NCBI GenBank assembly: GCA_002428045.1
Contig: DIZZ01000207.1
Location: forward strand, 1 to 56,566
DNA from: Verrucomicrobia bacterium UBA6015
Lineage (GTDB): Bacteria; Verrucomicrobiota; Kiritimatiellia; UBA8416
DNA length: 56,566 nt
Direction of reading: 5' to 3'
Made by a program: the position numbers and the translations under genes. The stretch's first letter is position 1. The number at the start of each line of letters is the position of its first letter. The notes under the pieces were generated by a model. It did not search any database and was not told the origin of the DNA. It saw only the letters and a list, made by a program, of their open reading frames with translations. This document shows positions 25,135-41,759 of this stretch, piece after piece.

Positions 25135-25656
25135 ATGAGACCGGAAAAAGAATCAATTGTAAGGGAGATCGCGGCAGCGGTCTCGGGGTCTGAGTATGTG
25201 CTGCTGTCGGATTTCAGCGGTATGAAGGTAAGCCATTTCACGGCGCTGCGCGGTAAGCTGGCGGAAGTGAAAGCAGAGCTGCTGGTCGTGAAGAATACGT
25301 ACCTTGGTGTGGTCTTGGGAGAAGAGCGTAAACAGAAGCTCAGCAAGGTCTTGACCGGGAAAACCGCGATGGTGACAGGCAAGGGCGATGTCACTGCTGT
25401 GGCCAAGGTGCTCTCGACCTTCGTCAAGGAAAACAAGTTGTTGGTATTGAAGGGTGGATGCCTCAACACCCAGATGCTGAGTGCAAGTGATATTGATGCG
25501 ATGGCGACCATGCCGTCGCGTGATGTGTTACTTGGTCAGTTGGTCGGTACGGTTCAGGCACCGATGACGCAATTGGTTGGCGTCATGAACGCAAAGGTGT
25601 CGAGCCTGTTGTATGTGTTAACAGCCATCGAAGAGAAGAAGAAAAACGCTGCGTAA
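25135..25656 (+). CDS. rplJ: 50S ribosomal protein L10
   Basis: Base of the L7/L12 stalk. The 173 residues begin MRPEKESIVREIAAAVSG with the conserved YVLLSDFSGMKV and VVKNTYLGVVL helices, and the C-terminal helix that binds L12 dimers. AAGGCGGT lies before the ATG, 14 nt after rplA. Autoregulation of rplJL by L10 is usual but no leader structure is evident in the short gap. Confidence 0.95.
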   Translation: MRPEKESIVREIAAAVSGSEYVLLSDFSGMKVSHFTALRGKLAEVKAELLVVKNTYLGVVLGEERKQKLSKVLTGKTAMVTGKGDVTAVAKVLSTFVKENKLLVLKGGCLNTQMLSASDIDAMATMPSRDVLLGQLVGTVQAPMTQLVGVMNAKVSSLLYVLTAIEEKKKNAA

Positions 25657-25684
25657 GGTTACGCGGATATAAAAGGAGAAGATC

Positions 25685-26083
25685 ATGTCAGATGAAGTCG
25701 TAGTTGAAGGCAAGATGGCGGAATTCATTAGTTGGATCGAGGGCATCAGCGTGCTGGAGCTTTCGAAGCTGGTCAAGGCACTCGAGCAGCGTTTGGGCGT
25801 GACGGCAGCGGCGCCGATGGCGATGATGGCGGCAGCAGGTCCGGCAGCACCGGCGGCTGAAGTCGAGGAGAAAACGGAGTTCGACGTCATCCTGAAGGAT
25901 TCCGGCGAAAAGAAGATTAACGTCATCAAGGAAATCCGTGCCATCACCGGTCTGGGATTGAAAGATTCCAAGGATATGGTTGAGGGTGCGCCGAAGACCG
26001 TTAAAGAGGGTGTGTCGAAGAAAGATGCTGAAGCCATGAAGGCTCAGCTCGAAGCTGCTGGCGCCGTTGTCGAGATCAAGTAA
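25685..26083 (+). CDS. rplL: 50S ribosomal protein L7/L12
   Basis: Multimeric stalk protein that recruits translational GTPases. The 132 residues have an N-terminal dimerisation helix ([14 protein letters not shown]), an Ala/Pro/Met-rich hinge (about 42-60), and the C-terminal domain with [11 protein letters not shown] and the [12 protein letters not shown] factor-binding helix. AAAAGGAGAAGATC precedes the ATG. Confidence 0.97.
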   Translation: MSDEVVVEGKMAEFISWIEGISVLELSKLVKALEQRLGVTAAAPMAMMAAAGPAAPAAEVEEKTEFDVILKDSGEKKINVIKEIRAITGLGLKDSKDMVEGAPKTVKEGVSKKDAEAMKAQLEAAGAVVEIK

Positions 26084-26150
26084 CGACGTGCAGCTTCATC
26101 ATCGGTTCCCCCCGCTTCGATAGACTTTGAATAAACAACGAGGTGCCTTT

Positions 26151-29100
26151 GTGGTTGATAGAACAAACTTTGGAAAACTGCGGGAAATAATTGATCCACC
26201 GAACCTGATCGAGGTGCAGACCCGGTCATATCGGGAGTTTCTGCAACGTGATGTTGCCGATGCGGATCGCAAAGCGCAGGGGCTGCAGGGTATATTCAAG
26301 GAAGTGTTTCCGATCGAGAGCTATGACGGTCGTTATGTGCTCGATTTTGTGAAGTACGAACTGTCGGAGCCGAAGCTGGATCCAGTGGAGTGCGTGTACG
26401 AGGGGCAGACGTATGCTGCCCCTCTACACGTCACTTTCCGTCTCAAGGACGGAGACTCGATGGTGGACGACGTGGTCTTCATGGGGGATATTCCCCTGAT
26501 GACCGAGACCGGGGCATTCGTGGTCAACGGCGCTGAGCGGGTGGTTGTCAGTCAGTTGCATCGTTCGCCAGGTATTTGTAGTGAGCGGTCGGTACATGCC
26601 AATGGGGCGATGCTCTACTCCATTCGGATTATCCCTGATCGCGGTTCCTGGATCGAGGTACAGTTCGATACCTCGGATCTGATCTGGATTTATATGGATC
26701 GTAAACGCCGTCGCCGCAAGTTTCTGGCGACCACGTTCCTGCGTGCGCTTGGGTATGGAACAGATGAGGAAATCCTCGGGCTTTATTACGATTTCACGGA
26801 TGTCAACCTGATTCATGTGACACCGGAAATGCTTTCCAATAAAGTATTTAAAGACGATATTATCGATTTGGATTCAAAGACGGTGCTGGCTCGCAAATAT
26901 GAGCCGTTGACCGATGCCGCGATCAAGCAGATACGGAACGCGGGCATCAATTCGGTTACCGTGGTGGATGTGTCCTGGGACGAGGGCTTGCTGCTGAAGA
27001 GCTTGAAGGCTGACCCTATGCACACGGCGGATGATGCCCTGAAGGATATTTATCATAAGCTGCGTCCCGGTGATCCGGCGACCCCATCCAATGCACGTCA
27101 GTTATTGCGGCGACTGTTCTTTGATCCGCGCCGTTATGACCTTGGCCGTGTTGGTCGCTACAAGATCAACCAGAAGCTGGGGCTTGAGGCCGAGATCGAC
27201 AATGACATGCGGGTTCTGGACGAGCGCGATGTGATCGAGGCTCTGCGGCATCTGATCAATGTGCGCCGTGGTTCCGAGAACGTCGATGACATTGATCATC
27301 TGGGGAGTCGGCGCGTCCGCACAGTGGGTGAACTCATGGAGAACCAGTGCCGTATGGGCCTGGCCCGTACCGAACGCTTGATCCGCGAACGGATGACGTT
27401 ATTTGATCCGACCACAGGAACGCTTGCGCCGCAGCGGCTGGTGAATTCCAAGTCGTTGTCGGCGGTTGTCCAGGACTTCTTCGGGCGCAGCCAGTTGAGC
27501 CAGTTCATGGATCAGACCAACCCGCTCTCTGAGTTGGCGCACAAGCGGCGCTTGAGTGCCTTGGGACCAGGCGGCCTGAGCCGTGAGCGTGCAGGCTTTG
27601 AAGTGCGCGACGTGCATAGCAGCCATTATGGACGCATCTGTCCGATCGAGACTCCGGAAGGTCCGAACATCGGTCTGATTTCCTCGCTGAGTATTTATGC
27701 CCGCGTCAATGATTTCGGGTTTATCGAGAGCCCGTACCGCAAGGTTGAGAACGGACGTGTGACCGACCATGTAGAGTTCCTCTCTGCCGATAAGGAAGAG
27801 CGGTATGTGATCGCTCAGGCCAATGCCCCGCTGGAAGCGGATGGCATGTTCAAGAATCCCCTCGTATCGGTTCGTCATCGGGGTGACTTCCTTGAGGTGC
27901 CAGGAACCGAGATCGACTACATGGACGTATCGCCCAAGCAGGTGATCAGTATTGCGGCAGGCCTCATCCCGTTCCTAGAACATGACGATGCCAACCGTGC
28001 CCTGATGGGCGCGAACATGATGCGCCAGGCCGTTCCGCTGCTTCGGGTGGAACGTCCGTATGTGGCCACCGGCTTGGAAGAGCGGGCGGCTCGTGATTCG
28101 CATGTGATGGTGCTCGCCGAGAAAGCTGGCACGATTGCCTATGTGTCCGCGACTCGGATTGTGGTCTCGGAAGATGGCAGTATGCCGACGAAGCGTACGC
28201 CAGCCTCGAGCTATCGTGAATACAAGCTTCAAAAGTTCCGTCGCTCGAACGCGGGGACCTGTATCAATCAAAAACCTCTGGTGCGGATCGGGCAACGTGT
28301 TGAAGCAGGGGAAACCTTGGCAGACGGTCCCGCCACGGACAAGGGCGAGCTGGCGCTAGGCAAGAACCTGCTGGTGGCGTTCATGCCGTGGTGCGGCTAT
28401 AACTTCGAGGATGCTATTCTGATCGGCGAGCGTCTGGTTCGCGAGGATACGTTCACATCGATCCAGATCCAGGAATTCGAGGTGGGTGCCCGCGACACAA
28501 AGCTTGGACCGGAGGAAATCACCCGCGATATTCCGAATGTAGGCGAGGAAGCCTTGCGTAACCTCGGTCCTGACGGGGTGATCCGTCCTGGCGCGGAAGT
28601 ACGGCCAGGAGATATCCTAGTCGGAAAGATTACGCCAAAGAGTGAGACGGAACTGGCTCCGGAAGAGCGTTTGTTGCGTGCCATCTTCGGTGAGAAGGCG
28701 GCTGAGGTCCGGGATACGTCGCTGACCGTTCCCAGCGGAACCTACGGTATCGTAATGGATGTCAAGGTCACTGCGCACAAGGAAAACAAGACGACCGATA
28801 GTTCGCCGACCGAACGGAAGCGGCAACGCAAGTCGATCGAGGATGAACACAAGGCCAAACGTGCCGAGTTGCAGGATGAATTGACCGAGCGGCTTAGCAA
28901 CGTGCTACTTGGCGAGAAGATTCCTCTGGATGTGATTGACCAGGAGGCTGGCGAAGTGGTGATCCCGGCGAATCGCAAGATCACCAAGACGCTGCTGCGC
29001 AAGCTGGCATCTGTCAGTGAGCACATCCAGATCGAGAGTAGTCCGATCCAGATCAAGATCGATGACATCATCAATGAGTACAAACCCAAGTTTGCCGAGC

Positions 29101-29912
29101 TGGACGAGGAAAGCCAGCATTCGCTGGAACGTCTGGAGAGTGGCGATGACCTGGATGCCGGGATCATCAAGCAGGTCAAGGTGTACATCGCGGCCAAGAA
29201 AAAACTATCCGTGGGTGACAAGCTGGCTGGTCGGCATGGTAACAAGGGTGTTGTGGCTCGCATTGTCCCCGATGCGGATATGCCGTTCTTGCCGGATGGA
29301 ACCCCGGTTGAAGTGGTGCTGAATCCGCTTGGCGTGCCTTCCCGCATGAACCTTGGACAGGTGTTCGAAACGCATCTGGGTGCGGCCTGTAAGCTGCTCG
29401 GCATGCATGCGGCAACACCGGTGTTTGACGGAATCAAGGAAAGTTCGATTGACGACCTTCTCGAGAAGTCAGGGCTCCCGCGTGACGGCAAGAGCGTGCT
29501 GTACGATGGTCGTACAGGGGAGCCGTTTGATCAGCGCGTGGTGGTCGGGCAGATTTATATCCTGAAACTGCATCACTTGGTGACCGACAAGATCCATGCC
29601 CGTGCCGTTGGACCTTACTCGCTGGTGACGCAGCAACCGCTCGGCGGCAAGGCGCAGTACGGTGGACAACGTCTCGGTGAAATGGAAGTGTGGGCGCTGG
29701 AGGCCTATGGTGTGGCCTATGCGCTGCAGGAACTGTTGACGGTCAAGAGTGACGATGTCAGCGGTCGTACGCGTATCTACGAGTCGATTGTCAAGGGAAC
29801 TAACACGCTGGATGCGGGGATGCCGGAATCCTTTAGTGTTCTGATTAACGAACTGCGTGGCCTTTGCCTGGATATTCAGGTTCAGGGCCAGAAACGCAAC
29901 CGTCTGTTATAA
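26151..29912 (+). CDS. rpoB: DNA-directed RNA polymerase subunit beta
   Basis: Catalytic beta subunit of about 1253 residues. The rifampicin region ([34 protein letters not shown]) looks wild type, and the C-terminal [23 protein letters not shown] block is present. The GTG at 26151 is chosen since GAGGTG lies 7 nt upstream and the resulting start matches the family; a TTG at 26127 has no ribosome site. It lies 67 nt after rplL, as usual. Confidence 0.96.
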   Translation: MVDRTNFGKLREIIDPPNLIEVQTRSYREFLQRDVADADRKAQGLQGIFKEVFPIESYDGRYVLDFVKYELSEPKLDPVECVYEGQTYAAPLHVTFRLKDGDSMVDDVVFMGDIPLMTETGAFVVNGAERVVVSQLHRSPGICSERSVHANGAMLYSIRIIPDRGSWIEVQFDTSDLIWIYMDRKRRRRKFLATTFLRALGYGTDEEILGLYYDFTDVNLIHVTPEMLSNKVFKDDIIDLDSKTVLARKYEPLTDAAIKQIRNAGINSVTVVDVSWDEGLLLKSLKADPMHTADDALKDIYHKLRPGDPATPSNARQLLRRLFFDPRRYDLGRVGRYKINQKLGLEAEIDNDMRVLDERDVIEALRHLINVRRGSENVDDIDHLGSRRVRTVGELMENQCRMGLARTERLIRERMTLFDPTTGTLAPQRLVNSKSLSAVVQDFFGRSQLSQFMDQTNPLSELAHKRRLSALGPGGLSRERAGFEVRDVHSSHYGRICPIETPEGPNIGLISSLSIYARVNDFGFIESPYRKVENGRVTDHVEFLSADKEERYVIAQANAPLEADGMFKNPLVSVRHRGDFLEVPGTEIDYMDVSPKQVISIAAGLIPFLEHDDANRALMGANMMRQAVPLLRVERPYVATGLEERAARDSHVMVLAEKAGTIAYVSATRIVVSEDGSMPTKRTPASSYREYKLQKFRRSNAGTCINQKPLVRIGQRVEAGETLADGPATDKGELALGKNLLVAFMPWCGYNFEDAILIGERLVREDTFTSIQIQEFEVGARDTKLGPEEITRDIPNVGEEALRNLGPDGVIRPGAEVRPGDILVGKITPKSETELAPEERLLRAIFGEKAAEVRDTSLTVPSGTYGIVMDVKVTAHKENKTTDSSPTERKRQRKSIEDEHKAKRAELQDELTERLSNVLLGEKIPLDVIDQEAGEVVIPANRKITKTLLRKLASVSEHIQIESSPIQIKIDDIINEYKPKFAELDEESQHSLERLESGDDLDAGIIKQVKVYIAAKKKLSVGDKLAGRHGNKGVVARIVPDADMPFLPDGTPVEVVLNPLGVPSRMNLGQVFETHLGAACKLLGMHAATPVFDGIKESSIDDLLEKSGLPRDGKSVLYDGRTGEPFDQRVVVGQIYILKLHHLVTDKIHARAVGPYSLVTQQPLGGKAQYGGQRLGEMEVWALEAYGVAYALQELLTVKSDDVSGRTRIYESIVKGTNTLDAGMPESFSVLINELRGLCLDIQVQGQKRNRLL

Positions 29913-29941
29913 ATTCGAGCTTAAGCCGGGAGGCACATACA

Positions 29942-34126
<4,185 letters not shown>

Positions 34127-34192
34127 CTTGTAATTGTCCTAAAGGTTCTGGTAATGTGTGCGCTCGTTTGCGAATAGTAGAGGAAACAAAGT

Positions 34193-34570
34193 ATGCCGAC
34201 GATTAATCAGTTAGTACGTAAGGGGCGGCAGCAGCCCAAAACAAAGAGCAAGTCACGTGCGTTGTCGGCTTGTCCGCAACGGCGTGGGGTGTGTCTTCAG
34301 GTCAAGACGATGACACCGAAGAAGCCGAACTCCGCGTTGCGAAAAGTGGCACGTGTGCGGTTGACGACAGGGTTTGAGGTCAGTGCCTACATCGGTGGTG
34401 AAGGGCACAATCTTCAGGAGCACAGTGTGGTGCTGGTTCGGGGCGGTCGTGTGAAGGACTTGCCGGGTGTTCGTTACCATGTGGTTCGCGGAACGTTGGA
34501 CAGCCTGGGTGTTGCCAAGCGCAACCGGGGTCGTTCGAAGTATGGTGTAAAGCGTAAGAAGGCGAGCTGA
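34193..34570 (+). CDS. rpsL: 30S ribosomal protein S12
   Basis: Decoding-centre protein of 125 residues. It starts [13 protein letters not shown] and contains [11 protein letters not shown] and the streptomycin-region [13 protein letters not shown], both with the wild-type lysines. GTAGAGGAAACAAAGT precedes the ATG. Start of the str gene order rpsL-rpsG-fusA; tuf is not at the end of this cluster but 13 kb upstream. Confidence 0.97.
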   Translation: MPTINQLVRKGRQQPKTKSKSRALSACPQRRGVCLQVKTMTPKKPNSALRKVARVRLTTGFEVSAYIGGEGHNLQEHSVVLVRGGRVKDLPGVRYHVVRGTLDSLGVAKRNRGRSKYGVKRKKAS

Positions 34571-34590
34571 CGCTCGCGGGTGAGGTTCGT

Positions 34591-35061
34591 ATGGCACGGA
34601 GAAGAAGAGCTGAACGGCGTGTGGTGCTTCCAGACCCAAAGTATAATAGCGAGCTTGTGGCTCGGGTTATCAACTATGTTATGCTGGCGGGCAAGAAGTC
34701 GACGGCCGAGAAGATTATTTACGGAGCAATGGGGCGGATCGAAGAGAAAGCCGCGCAGGATCCTCTTGGGGTTCTGATCAAGGCGATCGACAACATCAAG
34801 CCGCGAGTTGAAGTCAAGTCTCGCCGCGTCGGTGGTGCGACGTATCAGGTCCCGGTGGAAATCAGCCCGCGTCGGCAGTTGGCCTTGGCGTTGCGCTGGT
34901 TGGTACAGTATTCGTCGGCTCGGCGAGGTATGCCGATGGAGCAGGCGATCGCGCTTGAGTTGCAGGATGCCTTCAATAATCAAGGTGTTTGCATCAAGAA
35001 GCGTGAAGATACGCATAAGATGGCGCAGGCGAATAAAGCCTTTGCGCATTATGCGTGGTAA
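34591..35061 (+). CDS. rpsG: 30S ribosomal protein S7
   Basis: Head-domain rRNA-binding protein of 156 residues, normal length. The start MARRRRAERRVVLPDPKY and the block ARRGMPMEQAIALELQDA are typical. It begins 20 nt after rpsL; GTGAGG lies ahead of the ATG. Confidence 0.97.
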   Translation: MARRRRAERRVVLPDPKYNSELVARVINYVMLAGKKSTAEKIIYGAMGRIEEKAAQDPLGVLIKAIDNIKPRVEVKSRRVGGATYQVPVEISPRRQLALALRWLVQYSSARRGMPMEQAIALELQDAFNNQGVCIKKREDTHKMAQANKAFAHYAW

Positions 35062-35107
35062 TTGATTTTTTGTTCTTTGACATCGAGAAACAAGTACAGG
35101 TGCCGTC

Positions 35108-37228
35108 TTGGACAGTAAGCAGAAATCCAAGGGTTCCGGAGAAAACCGCGTTGAGGCGGTTGGCCGGGATCGACTGCTGTCCAATGTACGGAATATCGGT
35201 ATTATCGCGCATATTGACGCAGGCAAGACGACAACCAGTGAGCGTATCCTGTTTTATGCCGGTCGTGTACATAAGCTTGGCGAAGTGCATGACGGCAATA
35301 CAGTGATGGATTGGATGATCCAGGAGAAGGAACGAGGGATCACAATCACCAGCGCAGCGACAACATGTTATTGGAAGGAACATCAGATCAATCTGATTGA
35401 CACCCCTGGACATGTTGACTTCACTGCGGAAGTGGAACGGTCGCTACGCGTACTGGATGGAGCGGTGGGCGTGTTTTGCGGGGTTGGTGGTGTCCAACCC
35501 CAGTCCGAAACCGTCTGGCGCCAAGCGTCGCGTTACCGCGTTCCCCGAATTGCGTTCATCAATAAGATGGATCGTATGGGTGCGGATTTCTGGCGGGTAA
35601 TTACCGAGATGAGGGAAAGGCTAGGTGCTAATGCCGTTCCCCTTCAGATACCTTGGGGCGCTGAAGAGGCGTTGCAAGGTGTCATTGATCTGGTCAACAT
35701 GGAGGCTGTCACGTTTGATGAGCAAACGCAAGGCACGGAAATGAACCGGGTTGCTATACCTGATGAAATGCGAGCAGCCGCTGAGGCAGCTCGTGCTGAA
35801 CTTGTTGAAAAGGTTGCTGAAAAAGACGAAACGGTCTTGGAAACCTATCTCGAGCAGGGCGACTTGTCTGCAGACGTCCTTAAAGCAGGCATCAGACGAG
35901 TTGTCATTGCGAATGAGATAACTCCCGTACTTTGCGGGTCCTCCTTGAAAAACAAAGGGGTACAACCGCTACTGGATGCAATCGCCGACTTTCTTCCGTC
36001 ACCGCTGGATGTACCTCCAACTGAGGGGCATCATCCAAAGACAGGCGCTGTAGTCAACCGTAAAGCTGATGACGCGGCACCGCTTAGTGCGCTGGTCTTC
36101 AAGTTAATGACGGACCCGTATGTAGGGCGAATCGCCTATTTACGGATCTATAGTGGGGTGCTGAAGAAAGGCCACAATGTATTCAATCCTCGATCACGTC
36201 AGCGTGATCGCATCATGGGGTTGATGCGGGTGCATGCCGATTCGCGCGAAGACATCGAATGCCTCTATTCAGGCGAGATTGGAGCCATTAGCGGAATCAA
36301 GGGAGTGACCACAGGTGATACGTTATGTGCAGAGAATGATCCAGTGGAGCTGATGCGCATCCGTTTCCCAGAGCCGGTCATGTTCATGGCTGTTGAGCCG
36401 AAGACGCGGGCAGACAAGGAAAAGCTGACCACAGCCTTACAGTCCATGGCGGATGAGGATCCGACCTGTATTGTCAAGCTGGATTCCGAAACCGGACAGA
36501 CGGTTATCAGCGGGATGGGTGAGTTGCATCTGGAGATTCTGAAAGACCGGATGTTCCGAGAATTCAAGGTAGCCGCCAATACGGGACGTCCAATGGTCGC
36601 CTATCAGGAATCTGTAACCGAAATGGGCAAGGGGACGCATTTGTTTGACAGGGATCTTGGCGGACAGCGACATGTGGCTGGAATCACGGTGACGGTTTCT
36701 CCGTTAAAGCGGGGTACAGGGAATGAGATCAAGCTTGATGTTACGACCAGGGGGCTTCCTGAACCCTACCGGGCCAGTGTGGAAAGTGGTCTGCGAGATG
36801 GCTTGATGACGGGAGTTCTCTCACCGTATGCGGTGACAGATACGCTGATCCGTGTGACGGACGTGGTTTTGGATGAAGAGTTTTCTACAGAGGTAGCGTT
36901 TCGTACAGCGGCGACGATGGCATTGCGGGAGGCTGTTATGGCAGCTAAACCAGTGATGCTCGAGCCGATAATGGCCTTGGAGATCGTCACTCCAGCCGAG
37001 TATATGGGGGAAGTTTTAGGGGATGTGAGCAGCCGACGCGGAAAGGTCAATGACATGACCGCGAAGGGAGACTTACAAGCGGTACACGCAACCGTACCGC
37101 TGGCGGCGTTGTTCGGGTACTCGACTGCGATACGGTCACTGACTCGCGGGCGGGCAAGTTACACAATGGAGCCGGTGCAATTTGATATTGTGCCGGAGAC
37201 ATTGCAAAAAGAGTTATTGAACAGGTGA
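35108..37228 (+). CDS. fusA: Elongation factor G, divergent domain IV
   Basis: Translocation GTPase of 706 residues in the normal rpsG-fusA-rpsJ position. The G domain is standard: [48 protein letters not shown]. Domains II, III and V are recognisable ([26 protein letters not shown]). Domain IV is not. At about 510-550 the usual GRGQYGHV loop is absent and [19 protein letters not shown] appears, which recalls TetM-type domain IV. The tip histidine (His583 in E. coli, in HDVDSSE) is replaced by a [10 protein letters not shown] context. The start is TTG at 35108; CAGGTG lies upstream. The assignment as EF-G is secure by position and G domain; whether it is the only translocase of the cell is unknown. 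Confidence 0.9.
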   Translation: MDSKQKSKGSGENRVEAVGRDRLLSNVRNIGIIAHIDAGKTTTSERILFYAGRVHKLGEVHDGNTVMDWMIQEKERGITITSAATTCYWKEHQINLIDTPGHVDFTAEVERSLRVLDGAVGVFCGVGGVQPQSETVWRQASRYRVPRIAFINKMDRMGADFWRVITEMRERLGANAVPLQIPWGAEEALQGVIDLVNMEAVTFDEQTQGTEMNRVAIPDEMRAAAEAARAELVEKVAEKDETVLETYLEQGDLSADVLKAGIRRVVIANEITPVLCGSSLKNKGVQPLLDAIADFLPSPLDVPPTEGHHPKTGAVVNRKADDAAPLSALVFKLMTDPYVGRIAYLRIYSGVLKKGHNVFNPRSRQRDRIMGLMRVHADSREDIECLYSGEIGAISGIKGVTTGDTLCAENDPVELMRIRFPEPVMFMAVEPKTRADKEKLTTALQSMADEDPTCIVKLDSETGQTVISGMGELHLEILKDRMFREFKVAANTGRPMVAYQESVTEMGKGTHLFDRDLGGQRHVAGITVTVSPLKRGTGNEIKLDVTTRGLPEPYRASVESGLRDGLMTGVLSPYAVTDTLIRVTDVVLDEEFSTEVAFRTAATMALREAVMAAKPVMLEPIMALEIVTPAEYMGEVLGDVSSRRGKVNDMTAKGDLQAVHATVPLAALFGYSTAIRSLTRGRASYTMEPVQFDIVPETLQKELLNR

Positions 37229-37235
37229 GATTGGC

Positions 37236-37544
37236 ATGGATGGTCAACGCATAAGAATTCGTTTACAGGCTTATGATCACAGTGTACTGGATCAGGCGGT
37301 CACAGATATTATTGACACGGCAAGGGGTACCGGCGCGCAAGTGGCGGGGCCGACTCCGTTACCGACGCGGATTGAACGGTTCACGGTGAACCGCAGCCCG
37401 CATGTGAATAAGAAATCGATGGAGCAGTTCGAGATGCGTACGCATAAACGGCTGCTGGACATCATAGAGCCGACGGCAAAGACGGTTGACGAGCTCAAGA
37501 AGCTCAATTTGCCGGCGGGGGTGGATATAACGATTAAGCTTTGA
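37236..37544 (+). CDS. rpsJ: 30S ribosomal protein S10
   Basis: 102 residues with [15 protein letters not shown] at the start, [24 protein letters not shown] in the loop and the usual DITIKL end. The ATG lies 7 nt after fusA. First gene of the S10 cluster, here without its own visible promoter. Confidence 0.97.
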   Translation: MDGQRIRIRLQAYDHSVLDQAVTDIIDTARGTGAQVAGPTPLPTRIERFTVNRSPHVNKKSMEQFEMRTHKRLLDIIEPTAKTVDELKKLNLPAGVDITIKL

Positions 37545-37555
37545 GTGAAGGTATC

Positions 37556-38194
37556 ATGAACGGACTGATTGGAAAAAAGCTGGGGATGACGCAGATATTC
37601 GATGCGGAGGGCCGTCGCGTGGCGGTGACCGTCATCGCTGCGGGTCCGTGTGTCGTTGTGCAGCGTAAGACACAGGCGAGTGACGGCTATGACGCCGTGC
37701 AGCTTGGCTATGGGACGCAGAAGGCGTCTCGGATGACCAAGGCTGAGATCGGCGTGTGCACCAAGGCCGGTGTTGAGCCGCAGCGCGTGCTTCGTGAATT
37801 TTCATGCAGCAGCACGGATGAGGTTGCGGTGGGGGCGCTGGTAACGGCATCCGTGTTCGACGGCGTGAAGTATGTGGATGTGATCGGCACCACTAAGGGA
37901 CGCGGTTTCGCGGGGGTGATGAAGAAGCACGATATGGGCGGCGGGCGCATGACGCACGGTGGTCATTCGAAGCGTCGCGTCGGTTCCATCGGACAATGTT
38001 CCTATCCCGCTCGTGTCGCCAAGGGACAGCGCATGCCAGGGCACATGGGTAATGTGCGGGTGACACAGCAGAGCTTGAAGCTGCTGGATGTGCGTGGCGC
38101 GGAGAACCTGCTGTTGGTGCAGGGGGCTGTGCCGGGTGCCAACGGCGGTCTGGTGATCGTTAAAAAGGCGTTGAAGAAGGCAGGGGCGGCATGA
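37556..38194 (+). CDS. rplC: 50S ribosomal protein L3
   Basis: 212 residues starting [15 protein letters not shown], with the family segment [13 protein letters not shown] and [18 protein letters not shown]. The ATG at 37556 has AAGGT upstream; a TTG at 37541 overlapping rpsJ is possible but adds unconserved residues. The stop overlaps the rplD start (ATGA). Confidence 0.96.
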   Translation: MNGLIGKKLGMTQIFDAEGRRVAVTVIAAGPCVVVQRKTQASDGYDAVQLGYGTQKASRMTKAEIGVCTKAGVEPQRVLREFSCSSTDEVAVGALVTASVFDGVKYVDVIGTTKGRGFAGVMKKHDMGGGRMTHGGHSKRRVGSIGQCSYPARVAKGQRMPGHMGNVRVTQQSLKLLDVRGAENLLLVQGAVPGANGGLVIVKKALKKAGAA

Positions 38195-38817
38195 GTATGG
38201 TGAAGAAATATAATGCGGCTGGTGCGGCGACGGGGGAAGTCGAGATTCCCGCAGGGCTGCTGGAAATGGAAAAAGGCTCACAAGCAGTGCATGATGTCGT
38301 TGTCGCGCTGACGAATGCTCGTCGCGCCGGGACGGCTTGTACGCTGACGAAGGGTGAGGTCAATGGTACCGGTGCCAAGCCGTGGAAGCAAAAAGGAACG
38401 GGCCGTGCTCGGGCGGGCTACAGGCAGTCGACGATCTGGCGTGGTGGGGCGACGACGTTCGGTCCACGCCCTCGCGATTACAGTGTCAAAGTCAACCGAA
38501 AAGTCATGAAACTGGCCTTCCGACGGGCACTCAGCGAAAAGCTGGAATCGGGTGCCGTGCGGGTGGTTGAACCGTTGATGGTGGATATTCCGAAGACCAA
38601 GGCGTTCGCGGCACTGCTCAAGGCGCAGCAGATCACTGGGGCGGCGCTGGTGATTGTCGACACGGTAGGGATGGCGCTGGCGATGGCTGTGCGCAACCTG
38701 CCCAAGGTAGAGTTGGTCAAGGCGGCCGATGTCAATGTTTATCAATTGCTGCGGTATCCGGTCGTGCTGGTCAACGGCGCTGGTCTGGAACAGCTCATGG
38801 CGCGTTTAGCGAAGTAA
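38191..38817 (+). CDS. rplD: 50S ribosomal protein L4
   Basis: 208 residues with the exit-tunnel loop KPWKQKGTGRARAGYRQSTIWRGG and the C-terminal alpha/beta domain. It overlaps rplC by four bases, indicating coupling. In enterobacteria L4 represses the S10 operon; no such leader can be identified here. Confidence 0.96.
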   Translation: MSMVKKYNAAGAATGEVEIPAGLLEMEKGSQAVHDVVVALTNARRAGTACTLTKGEVNGTGAKPWKQKGTGRARAGYRQSTIWRGGATTFGPRPRDYSVKVNRKVMKLAFRRALSEKLESGAVRVVEPLMVDIPKTKAFAALLKAQQITGAALVIVDTVGMALAMAVRNLPKVELVKAADVNVYQLLRYPVVLVNGAGLEQLMARLAK

Positions 38818-38826
38818 GGCGGGGTG

Positions 38827-39108
38827 ATGAAGGATTCACGTTCGATCATCAAGAAGATGCAGGTGACGGAAAAGGGCGCGCTTCTGGGCGAAGCGAATAA
38901 GTACCTTTTCGAGGTGGCTTCGGATTCTAATAAAGTGGAGATCAAGCGGGCGGTAGAGTCGTTGTTCGACGTTACCGTGACCAAGGTCAACACGATGAAT
39001 TACGAAGGTAAAAAGAAACGGCAGCGGACGGCGAAATTCGGAAAACGGCCGGACTGGAAACGGGCGGTTGTGACGCTGGCGGCTGATAATAAAATTGATT
39101 TGGCCTAG
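38827..39108 (+). CDS. rplW: 50S ribosomal protein L23
   Basis: 93 residues near the tunnel exit, with VTEKGALLGEANKYLFEV and the loop KVNTMNYEGKKKRQ. The ATG at 38827 is favoured over an adjacent GTG at 38824 because of the AAGG spacing. Nine nt after rplD. Confidence 0.95.
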   Translation: MKDSRSIIKKMQVTEKGALLGEANKYLFEVASDSNKVEIKRAVESLFDVTVTKVNTMNYEGKKKRQRTAKFGKRPDWKRAVVTLAADNKIDLA

Positions 39109-39140
39109 TGCGATAAGACGTGTGACGGGGAAGAGGAACC

Positions 39141-39965
<825 letters not shown>

Positions 39966-39968
39966 ACT

Positions 39969-40253
39969 ATGGCACGCTCCATTAAAAAGGGTCCTTATGT
40001 GGATCCGAAACTGATGCGTAAGATAGAACGGATGAACCGCGCAGGGGATCGCCGTCCGATGAAGACGTGGTCGCGGCGCTCAATGATCATGCCTGAGTTT
40101 GTAGGGCATACAATGGGCATCCATAATGGTAAACAACATATTTCGGTGTTTATAACCGAGAACATGGTGGGACATCGTCTGGGCGAGTTTTCGCCGACAC
40201 GGACGTTCCGCCGTCATGGCTCGCACACTGATAAGACGGTCAGCCTGAAGTAG
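39969..40253 (+). CDS. rpsS: 30S ribosomal protein S19
   Basis: 94 residues, [19 protein letters not shown] at the start and the conserved [19 protein letters not shown] and [12 protein letters not shown]. It begins 3 nt after the rplB stop, so translation is coupled. Confidence 0.97.
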   Translation: MARSIKKGPYVDPKLMRKIERMNRAGDRRPMKTWSRRSMIMPEFVGHTMGIHNGKQHISVFITENMVGHRLGEFSPTRTFRRHGSHTDKTVSLK

Positions 40254-40273
40254 GGGCGGAGAGGCGAAATAGC

Positions 40274-40609
40274 ATGGAAGTACAAGCAATCAGTAAGTTT
40301 GTAAGGATGTCGCCGTCAAAGGCGCGTGATCTGGCTCGCCGCCTGACGGGGATGCGTGTGGCGGAGGCGCTGCGTGTGACCACGGTAGGCGAGCGCAAGG
40401 CGGCGTGCAAGATTGGTAAGACGCTGAAGTCTGCGATTGCCAATGCGGAGAACAATGCGGATCTTTCAGCGGATACGCTTCGCGTCAAGCAGGCTGTTAT
40501 TGACGAGGGGCCGCGGATGAAGCGCTTCTGGCCGCGGGCGCGCGGGATGGTCAGCCACATCGAGAAAAAGATGTGTCATGTGAAGATTGTTTTGACGGAT
40601 GGTAAATAA
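40274..40609 (+). CDS. rplV: 50S ribosomal protein L22
   Basis: 111 residues. VRMSPSKARDLARRL is typical near the start, and the tunnel hairpin region reads DEGPRMKRFWPRARGM. Normal length; GGGGCGGAGAGG precedes the ATG. Confidence 0.96.
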   Translation: MEVQAISKFVRMSPSKARDLARRLTGMRVAEALRVTTVGERKAACKIGKTLKSAIANAENNADLSADTLRVKQAVIDEGPRMKRFWPRARGMVSHIEKKMCHVKIVLTDGK

Positions 40610-40659
40610 TTCAGTACAAATGCGGGCTTTTGGCGCTGCGGCTTAAGGAGGATGGCGTT

Positions 40660-41331
40660 TTGGGACAAAAAATTAATCCAATCGGGCTCAGGGTGACCGT
40701 CGATAAAGACTGGCGGTCGCGTTGGTTCTCGGGTAAGAAGGGGTTCGGCGATATGCTGAACGAGGATCTCAAGATCCGCGATATCGTCAAGGACCGTCTG
40801 GAGAGTGCGTCGGTGGCGCGTGTCGACATTGAGCGGTATGCGAATCGTGTACGAATCAGTATCCACACGGCGCGTCCGGGCATCGTCGTCGGTCGCAAAG
40901 GGCAGGAGCTTGAGAAAGTCCGCATGCAGATTGCCAAGATGTCCGGCAAGGAGATTTACATTGAGATCCAAGAGATACGTGATCCGGATTGCAATGCACA
41001 GTTGATTTCCGAGAACATCGCCATGCAGATGGAGCGCCGGGTCTCGTTCCGCAGGGCGATGAAACGGGCGATGAAACTGGCCATGGACCTCGGGGCGGAG
41101 GGGATCAAGATCCGCGCTGCCGGTCGGCTTGGTGGTAGTGAACTCGCAAGGATTGAATGGTATAAAGAGGGGCGCATCCCGCTGCATACATTGCGGGCCA
41201 ACATTGAGTACGGATTCGCCGAGGCGGCTACGACGGCGGGGCGTATCGGAGTCAAGGTCTGGGTATGCAAGAAACGCGAGGAAGCGCTGAAGGGTAAGAG
41301 AGGAGCTGTACGCAATGCCACTTATGCCTAA
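40660..41331 (+). CDS. rpsC: 30S ribosomal protein S3
   Basis: 223 residues with the family start [11 protein letters not shown], the KH domain loop [14 protein letters not shown], and the C-terminal [19 protein letters not shown]. The start is TTG at 40660, with a perfect AGGAGG eight bases upstream. Ten in-frame codons further up (from 40630) are unlike the family. Its end overlaps rplP by 17 nt. Confidence 0.96.
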   Translation: MGQKINPIGLRVTVDKDWRSRWFSGKKGFGDMLNEDLKIRDIVKDRLESASVARVDIERYANRVRISIHTARPGIVVGRKGQELEKVRMQIAKMSGKEIYIEIQEIRDPDCNAQLISENIAMQMERRVSFRRAMKRAMKLAMDLGAEGIKIRAAGRLGGSELARIEWYKEGRIPLHTLRANIEYGFAEAATTAGRIGVKVWVCKKREEALKGKRGAVRNATYA

Positions 41332-41731
41332 ACGGACGAAGCACCGCAAGGTGCAGAAGGGTAATCGCGGCGGGTTTTCAAAGGCAGGAAACACAGTTGC
41401 CTTTGGCGATTACGGATTGAAGTGCATGAGCCGCGGCTGGCTCAAGGCGACGCAGATCGAGGCGTGTCGCGTGGCGATCAATCGCCACATGAAGCGCAAG
41501 GGTAAATTGTGGATTCGCGTGTTCCCGGATAAGCCGGTAACCCAGAAGCCGATCGAGGTTCGCATGGGTAAGGGCAAGGGTAATCCCGAGTTCTGGGTGG
41601 CGGTGGTTCGGCCCGGTCGTGTATTGTTTGAAATCGGCGGGGTGACCGAGGAGATTGCCGTGTCGGCACTACGGCTGGCGGACGCAAAACTGGGTTTGCG
41701 TACACGGCTGGTTCGCCGTGGCGAGAGTTGA
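41315..41731 (+). CDS. rplP: 50S ribosomal protein L16
   Basis: 138 residues starting [16 protein letters not shown] and containing [32 protein letters not shown] and an end close to the standard length. It overlaps rpsC by 17 nt. Met4 could be the actual start and would match the family better. Confidence 0.96.
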   Translation: MPLMPKRTKHRKVQKGNRGGFSKAGNTVAFGDYGLKCMSRGWLKATQIEACRVAINRHMKRKGKLWIRVFPDKPVTQKPIEVRMGKGKGNPEFWVAVVRPGRVLFEIGGVTEEIAVSALRLADAKLGLRTRLVRRGES

Positions 41732-41759
41732 TTAACGGATGTCAAGGATAGAGTAAGCG

